A program made the position numbers and the translations under genes. Below the pieces are notes generated by a model, which was not told the origin of the DNA, did not search any database, and saw only the letters and a list, made by a program, of their open reading frames with translations. 41,222 nucleotides of DNA from Candidatus Brocadiia bacterium (lineage in GTDB: Bacteria > Planctomycetota > Uabimicrobiia > Uabimicrobiales > JABWCH01), in NCBI GenBank assembly GCA_013359215.1, contig JABWCH010000014.1, positions 1 through 41,222 on the forward strand, in the 5' to 3' direction. Below are positions 1-6,766 of the stretch, piece after piece. Positions within the stretch are counted from its first letter, which is position 1. The number at the start of each line of letters is the position of its first letter.

Positions 1-25
1 GATCGGCTTCATATTTTTTTTTCAT
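1..25 (-). CDS. IS3-family OrfA transposase, first 8 codons only
   Basis: The minus-strand ATG at 25-23 opens a frame reading M-K-K-K-Y-E-A-D before the window edge. This start is typical of the IS3-family OrfA helix-turn-helix protein, which binds the terminal repeats and is joined to OrfB by programmed frameshifting. An AGGAG ribosome binding site lies about 8 bases upstream. The gene is partial because the window ends, not necessarily because it is broken. Identification rests on the start peptide combined with the IS end and promoter layout. Confidence 0.55.
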
Positions 26-50
26 TGTCGTGACTCCTTTCTGGACTTTT

Positions 51-79
51 ATTATAATACACACTTTCTATTGTGTCCA
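51..79 (-). promoter_or_regulatory. Transposase promoter inside the IS3 end
   Basis: On the minus strand TGGACA (79-74) is followed by exactly 17 bases and then TATAAT (56-51). This near-consensus sigma-70 promoter points into the partial orfA. Placement inside the terminal repeat region is common in IS elements. Confidence 0.6.
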
Positions 80-120
80 GTTTTTGGGGTTCACTACAGT
101 TACATCATAAAGAAGTTAGC

Positions 121-351
121 ATGTACCGAGCATATAAATATTTTAAGACTATTGCCTATCAATGGCTGCTTGCTATCATTAAAAATCCAGATGCAGTTAA
201 AGACATCATTTTTGATGCTATCGAGTTTATCTCTAAATTTTGTATCAAACAGAAACGCAGGGGGCATAAGTTGCCATTTGAAATTCTCGAAGAAATTTCT
301 AACAATGATGTTTCTAATCCTTTTCAAACAGGAACTTACGCCTTAAATTGA
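121..351 (+). CDS. Small hypothetical protein next to the IS end
   Basis: A possible 76-residue protein starts MYRAYKYFKT and ends NPFQTGTYALN. I do not recognise a family. It has a hydrophobic stretch around residues 12-20 and a basic patch KQKRRG, and is probably alpha-helical. The start is uncertain because the upstream sequence AAAGAAG is only a weak ribosome binding site. A GTG start at 73 would fall inside the IS end and seems less likely. The IS insertion directly upstream would separate it from any native promoter, so it may be a remnant. Confidence 0.3.
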   Translation: MYRAYKYFKTIAYQWLLAIIKNPDAVKDIIFDAIEFISKFCIKQKRRGHKLPFEILEEISNNDVSNPFQTGTYALN

Positions 352-496
352 CAGCTATGGGGCAACACCCTGGCTGGTATCTATAGACCTTTCAGGCCAA
401 AGATTAAAGGCTTTTCAACTGGCACAAGTCGTAATAATTATAATTACACAAAAAAAATTATCAGGATGGCCAGTTCTGTTATTCTGTTATATATCA
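352..496. other. Intergenic stretch with no recognised element
   Basis: This lies between the small hypothetical frame and the 3' end of the membrane protein gene. It contains AT-rich sequence and a less AT-rich patch at 358-430. I saw no gene, strong hairpin or terminator here. Confidence 0.4.
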
Positions 497-2299
497 CTAA
501 CTGCCTTTTTTCTTTGCAATATATAAAATAAAATATCCTTTAGTAAACTTTTTTTCTATTGTATAGTTCTCAGTAATGAATTTAAATATTTTCAAGGCAA
601 AATCTTTTCCAATATAGCTATATCCATATTCGCTTAAATCACGGTTATTCAATATAATATAGTCAGGAAGCCATTGTTCTAAATCTTGAACTACCTTTTC
701 TTCTCCGAAAATTTCAACACACTGTGGTATCAAATAGTAATATTTATTGTGAGAAGGTATATTTGTAAAAAAATTCAAGATAACTCCTTCGGGTATCACG
801 AGAAAATTCTTGATAGATTTTTCTTTTAAGTATTTATAAGCAGATGACATAGGAGAAACAATATCTTCATCACCATAGATGGTTCCTTTTTCACTCTGAA
901 ATGCAGATATGTTTTTTTCATAGCTATTTTGAAAATATTTCATTGAAAAAGCACTTCCAACAAAAAGGAAAAAGATTAGCCAGGATATTTGCCATACTCT
1001 CTTATCTAATCTTTTTATATTATTAGGAATATACTCACAAATAAAAACAAAATTTACAAGAAAAACCAGAGGAAATGTAAAAGTTCCATAAACTCTTAAA
1101 TTCAAAAAAAATAGAGCTTTTAATGCAGATAATAAACTAATAATAGAAAGCAGGATGAAAATTTTTTGATCTATCAAGAGTCTTTTTAAGTTACCCAATT
1201 TATATTTTGCTTTCCAAAAACTTTGGCCTAAAAGAAACAGTAAAATACACAAAGCCGATAAGGGTAACCAAGAAAATAAAAATTCGTGACTTACATTATT
1301 AATAAGGTTAAAAGGGAAAATAAAAAAAAACAGAATGCTTAATGCTATCTTTATATTTAGTGATATATTAAAGTTAAAAAGTTCTTTTCTTTTCATCAAC
1401 CATAAAAAAAAATAAATTATAAATAAAGTAAGACTTGCATTGCTCCAAAATTGCCAAAACCTTTGTAAATTGGCAAAAAAAATTTCTTTATCGAAAAATA
1501 AACCAGTCATTTCAGTGTAAAAACTTTGGGTCATAGATGAATAAAATAATTTTTGGATAAGACTCCATGTATCAATACAATCTTGAAGTTTTAAACCCTG
1601 TAAAAACAGAATACTAACACTGATTGAAGGTAAGAAAATCATAGCTAAAAAAGCCAAACAAAAATTTTTTATTTTCAATGGCTTAAAAAAAATAAGGAAA
1701 AATATTAAAAAAACACAATAAAGATAGTATTCATATTTTGTAGCAATGGAAATACCGATAAAAAAGCAAGATAAAATAGCAAATTCAGATTTTGAATATT
1801 TCACATAATATACTAGAAATAATACAGAAAGAAGAAAACTACTCAAAGAATAGACTATAGAGTAAGAATAGGGAAATATATAATTACAAATCCATGTACT
1901 ATAAATACATGAACATATTACTAAAAAAATAAATCCAAAGCAATTTATTGCTGATGTAACCGTTTTAGAAATCAAATAAAGTGTAATAATAATCAAAAAT
2001 CCATTACAAAAACCAGCAAATAAAAGAGTATTTAAATTTTCTCCAAAAAAGATGTATAGTAAAGCATTAATTTGATATGATAAAGGGCCATATATGTTAA
2101 AGATATCTTTATATAGAACGTACCCATTGAGCATGGCAGAAGGAATATATAGCTCTCTTCCACAATCAACAATAATATGTCCTTGGCGTCCCCAAAAAAC
2201 AATTCCTAAAATTATATATAAAAAGCTAATAAAAAATAAGAATACTATTTCCCAAAAATTTTTTTCGATTTTGAGTTTACTATTGTTCATATATTCCAT
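497..2299 (-). CDS. Multi-spanning membrane protein, GT-C (PMT/ArnT-like) glycosyltransferase candidate
   Basis: The 600-residue protein has about a dozen hydrophobic segments between residues 15 and 450, then a soluble C-terminal part of about 150 residues. The first loop after TM1 carries an acidic stretch (HIIVDCGRELYIPSAML) followed by YKDIFNIYGPL. This layout is typical of GT-C enzymes that use polyprenyl-phosphate sugars, whose catalytic acids lie in the first periplasmic loop. The ATG at 2299 has GGGG about 8 bases upstream; a second ATG three codons later is possible. It is the last gene of the minus-strand sugar cluster. The fold is inferred from layout, and a polymerase or flippase-like role cannot be excluded. 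Confidence 0.6.
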   Translation of the reverse strand: MEYMNNSKLKIEKNFWEIVFLFFISFLYIILGIVFWGRQGHIIVDCGRELYIPSAMLNGYVLYKDIFNIYGPLSYQINALLYIFFGENLNTLLFAGFCNGFLIIITLYLISKTVTSAINCFGFIFLVICSCIYSTWICNYIFPYSYSIVYSLSSFLLSVLFLVYYVKYSKSEFAILSCFFIGISIATKYEYYLYCVFLIFFLIFFKPLKIKNFCLAFLAMIFLPSISVSILFLQGLKLQDCIDTWSLIQKLFYSSMTQSFYTEMTGLFFDKEIFFANLQRFWQFWSNASLTLFIIYFFLWLMKRKELFNFNISLNIKIALSILFFFIFPFNLINNVSHEFLFSWLPLSALCILLFLLGQSFWKAKYKLGNLKRLLIDQKIFILLSIISLLSALKALFFLNLRVYGTFTFPLVFLVNFVFICEYIPNNIKRLDKRVWQISWLIFFLFVGSAFSMKYFQNSYEKNISAFQSEKGTIYGDEDIVSPMSSAYKYLKEKSIKNFLVIPEGVILNFFTNIPSHNKYYYLIPQCVEIFGEEKVVQDLEQWLPDYIILNNRDLSEYGYSYIGKDFALKIFKFITENYTIEKKFTKGYFILYIAKKKGS

Positions 2300-2500
2300 T
2301 AATCCCCATTTAGATGATAAAAATGACGATTTCTCGGTTTATACGCATTCCCTACACGGTTTTAAATAGTCGAGTAGGCGGCCCTTTTCGAGAACCTTGC
2401 GGATGGGTCACGTTGGGTCACGTATACGGATCTTTCATACCTGTTAAGTTTTAACAGATTGTTTTACAATAGATTATATTATCCGCTCAAGGATAGTCCG

Positions 2501-2538
2501 AGCGTAGTGTAAGCCTTCTGTAAGAAATCAAAAACAGT
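2501..2538 (+). repeat. 38-bp repeat, copy 1
   Basis: It begins AGCGTAGTGTAAGCCTTCTG and ends AAAAACAGT. It matches the copy at 2741-2778 with two mismatches and an inverted copy at 2600-2640. Confidence 0.7.
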
Positions 2539-2599
2539 ACCGCCTGGCAAATCAAAAAATTTTATTCGACTCTTGAGCCTAGCACAAAAAAATGGGATA

Positions 2600-2640
2600 C
2601 CTGTTTTTTTGATTCCTGAAAGAAGGCTTACACGGAGCGA
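2600..2640 (-). repeat. 38-bp repeat, inverted copy
   Basis: Read on the minus strand it gives CGCTCCGTGTAAGCCTTC followed by a variant of the GAATCAAAAA...ACAG end. With copy 1 it could fold into a stem with a loop of about 60 bases. Confidence 0.6.
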
Positions 2641-2740
2641 CCGCTTTAAATAAAATTCGCTTGCTGCTTGGAGTTTAATACAAGCCACTATGTTACGCTT
2701 TGCGTAAATTTTTTCATGATGAAACTTTAGGGATAAGAAG

Positions 2741-2778
2741 AGCGTAGTGCAAGCCTTCTGTAAGGAATCAAAAACAGT
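2741..2778 (+). repeat. 38-bp repeat, copy 3
   Basis: It begins AGCGTAGTGCAAGCCTTCTG, directly repeated with respect to 2501-2538, with only C/T and G/A differences. It lies just downstream of the GT9 gene. Confidence 0.7.
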
Positions 2779-2889
2779 TTAGAATCATTGAAATTAAAGG
2801 ATGCTTACTGAGTTTGCAAACACGGCCTAGTGCAATCCACAGTTTAATATCTTGCCAATGAGATAATTGACTATTCGAGAAGGTAAGGT

Positions 2890-4170
2890 TTATTTCCTTC
2901 TAAGAGAAATTACACTACCTAATATTTCGTCGCTTATTTCCAAGGTTTCATATTCTAAACAAATATCTATCTTCAGTAATTTAAAAATTTCGTTTAATAT
3001 TTCTCTATAATCTATACTTTTCACACATAGATTGTTCCCTTGACAACAAGGAGAATCTAGCTGATGCACGCAAGGGCTACAGTATATTTTTTTGTAGAGG
3101 TAAATATTCTCGCCTGCTTGCGGATTTAAACAAAAATGTTCATAGTTTTCTGGCCCCCAAAGAGATATTGTTGGCGTTTTCATATTGAAAGCAAAATGCA
3201 TTGGCCCACTGTCATTTGTCAAAAAAATGTCCATTTTTTTTATCAATTGAATGACTGCCAAAAGAGAAAGATTGCCACAAGCATTATATGTTTGCTGTTG
3301 TGCTTTGGAAGAAAGCTTGTCGTAAATTTTTTCTTGAATATAGGATCTTTCAGATGGCGAGCCAATCAATATTAAAACTATTTTTTTTTCTTGGATAGAT
3401 ACTAGATATTCTATAATGTTGACAAAATTTTCTGATGGGTATCTTCTTTCTAGGCATAGTTCTGAAGCATTTGCGTTGATTCCTAGCAAGATTATTTTTT
3501 TATCTTTTTTAAAGTTCAAAGAAAACAAATATTTTTCAACATCCAATCGATATTTTTCCGGTATGTCAAGAGGAATCATTTCTTTTGTATAAACAACACC
3601 AATTGACTGTTTTATCATTTGTAAATAAATATCTGTGATATTTTGGAATATGTTAAAATATATTAAATGTGTGTAAAGTCCATACTTTATTTCTGTAGAT
3701 TTCCTAAAAAATCCATATCTGTTTCTTGCAAGAGACAATATGGATATCATGGTGGAATAGTTGGAATAAACTTCAAGATTAAAAAATAAATCTATTTTGT
3801 TTTTCCATAGTTTGAAAAGCAAAATAAGAGTAGAACGAATCATAGACTTTATATTTCTATCATCAATCGTTATCACCTCATCTATCTCTTTCAATGCTTC
3901 AAAAAATTGCACATTTCCCTTTACTGTAATAAACAAAATTTTAGCTTGTGGAAATTCTTTTTTTAAATTCACAATCATAGTGGTAGAGCGAATGATGCTG
4001 CCAAGCCCTAAATATTTAGATATTGCAATACTTTTTACATTTTTTGAATGGACAGTATGGTCTCTTTTCAAAAGAAGACCTAATATTCTTGAAAGGACAT
4101 TCAAAAAAAAACATATAAAACCAAATAACACTCTATCGATATAGATTTTATTTCTTAAAGAATACTTCAT
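2890..4170 (-). CDS. Glycosyltransferase family 9 (heptosyltransferase-like)
   Basis: This 426-residue protein resembles ADP-heptose:LPS heptosyltransferases of the GT-B fold, which act at the inner face of the cytoplasmic membrane. An N-terminal hydrophobic segment (residues about 12-34) precedes the GT9 start motif ISKYLGLGSIIRSTT. The C-terminal nucleotide-sugar motif is LTNDSGPMHFA, followed by SLWGPENYEHF. A Cys cluster CSPCVHQLDSPCCQGNNLC matches the cysteine-rich segment seen in many WaaF/WaaQ-like proteins. Its ATG overlaps the TGA of the methyltransferase by four bases, so the two genes are translationally coupled. Donor and acceptor are unknown. Length is slightly above the usual ~350 residues. 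Confidence 0.85.
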   Translation of the reverse strand: MKYSLRNKIYIDRVLFGFICFFLNVLSRILGLLLKRDHTVHSKNVKSIAISKYLGLGSIIRSTTMIVNLKKEFPQAKILFITVKGNVQFFEALKEIDEVITIDDRNIKSMIRSTLILLFKLWKNKIDLFFNLEVYSNYSTMISILSLARNRYGFFRKSTEIKYGLYTHLIYFNIFQNITDIYLQMIKQSIGVVYTKEMIPLDIPEKYRLDVEKYLFSLNFKKDKKIILLGINANASELCLERRYPSENFVNIIEYLVSIQEKKIVLILIGSPSERSYIQEKIYDKLSSKAQQQTYNACGNLSLLAVIQLIKKMDIFLTNDSGPMHFAFNMKTPTISLWGPENYEHFCLNPQAGENIYLYKKIYCSPCVHQLDSPCCQGNNLCVKSIDYREILNEIFKLLKIDICLEYETLEISDEILGSVISLRRK

Positions 4171-5035
4171 TTGTTTTTTCCCATCAATATCACAAATTCT
4201 CCCAACAATACATTGAAATTAAAATTTTTTATGGGAAAAAAAATTGTGGTTATCATATGAACTATAGGTGTGATAAAAGTATTTTTATAAATGCTGAATT
4301 GATCATCAAAATATTTTAGATTGATTGATTTCCATGCTGGCTGTATTTTTAAAATTTTTAAGCCAATTAAATTTGCAAGATAATAAATACTTTTTTTATC
4401 AAAATAAAATAGATGTTCTGGTTTATATTGAGTCCATTTTTTTCCCATAATCTTTCGCGAAAAAGACTCTGTGTTGGGTGTTGTAATGATTATAATGCCA
4501 TCTTCTTTAAGAAATTGAGATGCACATTCCAGCAGGCTGATTGGATTTTGTACATGCTCCAATAAATCGCTCATAGCAATTACATCAAAAAAAAGTTTTG
4601 GAAACGGACAGTTTTCTAAAATACCATGATAGATTTTATCCTGACCAAATTTTTGTTGTGCTAGTTTTGCAGAATATTCTGATAGTTCTACACCATATGG
4701 TTCAAACCCAAAGTTTTTTGCAACTTCAAGAAAAAAACCGCTTGCTGTACCAATGTCAAGTATGTTTCCTGTTTTTTTATAATTTGAAAGAAGTTTTATT
4801 CGTTGTTCAAAAGTATTTTTTTTCATCTTTTTAAGACTATTTTTTTCTTCTTTTTCCATGCCCCAAGCTTTATAGTAGTCAGAAGTATATATTGATTTTA
4901 TTTCTTCAAAATCAGGTTGGGGGTCAATAAACTCTAAATTACAATGTTCGCATTTTAAAATACTATAAATACCAATAGGTATTTTTAAATCTTTGATAAT
5001 ATTGCTATTACAAATATGACATTTACAATTGTTTC
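4167..5035 (-). CDS. Zinc-ribbon class I SAM methyltransferase (exon 2; exon 1 is at 6333-6336)
   Basis: The visible frame opens after a TGA at 5036-5034 and runs to 4167. The SAM-binding motif is ILDIGTASGFFLEVA, followed by an acidic strand end (GVELS) and AMSDLLEHV, as in sugar- or lipid-modifying methyltransferases. An ATG at 4859 would drop 58 codons that plainly belong to the family: a zinc ribbon with CHIC and CEHC pairs and the segment LEFIDPQPDFEEIKSIYTSD. No start codon lies in frame before the ribbon. If the group II intron upstream (6332-5036) is removed, ATGA at 6336-6333 joins this exon and gives M-R-N-N-C-K-C-H-I-C. The product would be 290 residues, with AAAGGA as a ribosome binding site before the ATG. 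It overlaps the GT9 gene by four bases. Family is certain; substrate is unknown. Confidence 0.8.
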
Positions 5036-5083
5036 ATATGGATAGGTAAAACTTTGATGTAATCTCCATCTTTTCCCCCCATT

Positions 5084-5117
5084 CACACCGTACGTGACAC
5101 TTTCGAGTCATACGGCG
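5084..5117 (-). ncRNA. Group II intron domain V
   Basis: The 34-nt element reads, on the minus strand, CGCCGTATGACTC, then a GAAA tetraloop, then GTGTCACGTACGGTGTG. The lower stem pairs fully (with G-U wobbles), a two-base AC bulge sits on the 3' side, and the catalytic triad is CGC. These are the defining features of domain V, and none is disrupted. Confidence 0.85.
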
Positions 5118-5138
5118 TTCCATCAGTTCTTTAGCGAC

Positions 5139-5195
5139 AAGAATTAAATAACTTTCCCATAATGATTTTACAGGGGAAGTTATTTAACTTCTAAT
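5139..5195. repeat. Long hairpin next to domain V (domain IV remnant candidate)
   Basis: Inverted arms AGAATTAAATAACTTTCCC and GGGGAAGTTATTTAACTTCT enclose about 14 bases. The hairpin could be the closing stem of intron domain IV, where the maturase gene normally sits. A related single arm occurs at 41133-41155, so it may instead be an independent repeat. Confidence 0.5.
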
Positions 5196-5278
5196 TCCTT
5201 AATAGTTGATTCTATGTATTGGCCTTTTTCGATCATCTTGATATCAAAGACTTGATAGATATGATTACTTTTAAGTGG

Positions 5279-5481
5279 ACTTTCGATATTTTTATCGTAA
5301 TCGTAATCTTAATTAATCGTTATTTCTAAAAATCTTAAGAGATAAAGATTAAGATTACGATAATGAATGATTGATTAAGATAACGATTAATTTTAGCATG
5401 CTCTGTGTAAAATTAAGACCATAAAAAAATTTTCTAAGCCTTATAAAATTTAGCTAAGATCTTTTAAAAAACATCGAAAGT
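5279..5481 (+). mobile_element. ACTTTCGAT MITE-like element, copy 1 (inside the intron)
   Basis: About 200 bp bounded by ACTTTCGATATTTTTATC and AAAAAACATCGAAAGT, imperfect terminal inverted repeats. The left half is a hairpin of ATCGTAATCGTAATC-type arms around a TCTTAAGA-type centre. The right half (TTTTAGCATGCTCTGTGTAA onward) is nearly identical in all three copies. It contains no open frame and lies inside the group II intron. Confidence 0.75.
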
Positions 5482-5772
5482 ACACCTTTTAAGTAACTAA
5501 TGGTATATAATTGTCGAAGAACTGACTATGCCCCTTCCCTCCACTGGTATTTCCCCAGCTTCTACGGTACTACAGGCTGCTGCCATAACATAGCCATCAT
5601 CGCAGTACGATTGCTCTTGCTATGCTACTTCACACGTTCCAATAAATGATTCCTATACATTTTATCTTTAGGCCCCTGCTATTTCCCGTTTGCCATGATT
5701 TATCACCTTCGGCCTTTCTTCAGAAGAGGTTATTCATCTAATGACTACAAATAACCAGACAAAATGCAATTA

Positions 5773-5952
5773 AGAGCCTATCCGAAAAATAATTTTAGGC
5801 AAAAATTTTGAGGCACTCGGAGAGCGAGGAGAAAGTGACAAAATTGCCGCAAGTGTAGCCGTAGCTACTCTGAGGACAATTTTGTCACTTTCGACCAAGC
5901 TATCCGAGATGCATCTAAATTTGCAGCCAAAAGGATTTTTAGGATAGGCTCT
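5773..5952 (+). mobile_element. AGAGCCTATCC MITE-like element, full copy (inside the intron)
   Basis: The 180-bp element begins AGAGCCTATCCGAAAAA and ends TTTTTAGGATAGGCTCT, a near-perfect terminal inverted repeat. Internally GTGACAAAATTG and CAATTTTGTCAC form a second inverted repeat, so the whole element can fold back. The 62-codon minus-strand frame across it is a by-product of the repeat. It interrupts domain I of the group II intron. Confidence 0.75.
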
Positions 5953-6332
5953 AAGCATCTAACCTTTTCAGATTAGGAAATTTACGAGAAGTTAAACCGC
6001 AGGTTCGTCCATAGAATAAGTTCTAGCCATTGATACTTTGTAGGACTCCGGCCTAAGACCCTTACCAGATTTGAGTTATCTGATTTATATGTCAATCTAT
6101 CATCTTTTGATTTAAGATTTTTTAGCCGACTTCAACCTAGCTCTCTAACGTATTGATTATCGTCTATCTTAACGCTAATAGGTAGTCTTTAAGTGGTTGT
6201 TTCATAACAAGTTGGGTTATTCATTCCAACCAATCATTTATTAGTTTTCCTTTCAGGATGAGGCTTTCGTTAGCGTGCATCTTTCCAATTTAAATAGCTG
6301 ATTTTGCTAACTTATACCCAACGTGTCGCACT

Positions 6333-6336
6333 CATA
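6333..6336 (-). CDS. Methyltransferase exon 1 (ATGA), before the intron
   Basis: The minus strand reads AAAGGAAATTCTT-ATGA and then GTGCGAC, the consensus 5' end of a group II intron. The ribosome binding site is well spaced for this ATG. The codon completed across the splice is AGA. This exon is inferred from the intron ends and the restored frame. Confidence 0.6.
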
Positions 6337-6362
6337 AGAATTTCCTTTACTTATTCTTCATA

Positions 6363-6391
6363 TAAAAAGCCCCCACCTCTGGTGGGGAGCT
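6363..6391 (-). terminator. Rho-independent terminator before the methyltransferase
   Basis: On the minus strand GCTCCCCACC, loop AGA and GGTGGGGGC are followed directly by TTTTTAT. It lies downstream of the 650-residue membrane protein gene and 27 bases before the methyltransferase start codon. The methyltransferase would then need its own promoter or read-through. Confidence 0.75.
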
Positions 6392-6421
6392 TCACTATTT
6401 TTATTGACTATGTATTGTGGC

Positions 6422-6613
6422 CTTTCGATATTATTATCGTAATCGTAATCGTAATCTCTTAAAATCTTAAGAGATTACGATTACGATAATGATAATGAAT
6501 GATTGATTAAGATAACGATTAATTTTAGCATGCTCTGTGTAAAATTAAGACCATGAAAAAATTTTCTAAGCCTTATAAAATTTAGCTAAGATCTTTTAAA
6601 AAACATCGAAAGT
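6422..6613 (+). mobile_element. ACTTTCGAT MITE-like element, copy 2
   Basis: The 192-bp copy starts CTTTCGATATTATTATCG and ends AACATCGAAAGT. The internal hairpin arms are longer and cleaner than in copy 1 (ATCGTAATCGTAATCGTAAT). It sits between the terminator and the 3' end of the 650-residue gene. Confidence 0.75.
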
Positions 6614-6766
6614 CACTAAAATTTGTAACATTTTTCATAACAATATGTTATGCTAATATTAAAAAATTACAGAAAAAGCTCATATTAACCTTAACATCAA
6701 AGGCTTATAGACTTGCTATGTGCGCTAACTAGTTTCCAAATCAATAGAATATTATACATAACCATT

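Larger units (their letters stand above)
1..98 (-). mobile_element. Left end of an IS3-family insertion sequence (runs out of the window)
   Basis: Read on the minus strand, the segment starts at 96-98 with TGTAGTGAACCCCAAAAACT, which resembles IS3/IS150-group terminal repeats. It continues through a promoter and a ribosome binding site into the first codons of an orfA-type reading frame. Only this end is inside the window. The rest of the element, including the transposase catalytic domain, lies to the left, so completeness cannot be judged. Confidence 0.7.
2300..2889. other. Gene-poor interval with dispersed repeats
   Basis: No convincing gene is present. It contains a tandem GGGTCACGT pair (2405-2413 and 2415-2423) and three related copies of a ~38-bp unit, two direct and one inverted. 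A 69-codon frame on the minus strand here consists mostly of these repeats and was not accepted. Confidence 0.5.
5036..6332 (-). mobile_element. ORF-less group II intron carrying two MITE-like insertions
   Basis: The minus strand starts GTGCGACACG at 6332 and ends CTATCCATAT at 5036, matching the GUGYG...AY rule. Domain V occupies 5117-5084 and domain VI follows. An unpaired A lies 8 bases from the 3' end in an AUGGA/UCCAU stem, as expected for the branch point. The last six bases of exon 1 (TTATGA) can pair with TCGTAA at 5987-5982, a possible EBS1 with one G-U pair. No reverse transcriptase/maturase frame exists inside. Without the two inserted repeats (5279-5481 and 5773-5952) the intron is about 0.9 kb. 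Splicing would need a maturase from elsewhere. The 3' end is placed by reading-frame restoration and the AY rule. Confidence 0.78.

Noticed and set aside
2479..2688. 69-codon minus-strand frame
   Set aside because: It runs through the 38-bp repeats, lacks a ribosome binding site and resembles no family.
4167..4859. Methyltransferase starting at the ATG at 4859
   Set aside because: The frame continues 58 codons upstream with an unmistakable zinc ribbon (CHIC, CEHC) and family sequence, so the internal ATG would cut off a conserved domain.
5031..5037. Single-base frameshift making the methyltransferase a pseudogene (ATGAAACAATTG)
   Set aside because: Removing one A would also give a good start, but the sequence just upstream is a complete group II intron 3' end, and precise splicing explains the frame without any error.
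5770..5958. 62-codon minus-strand frame
   Set aside because: It coincides exactly with the AGAGCCTATCC MITE and its content follows from the inverted repeat.
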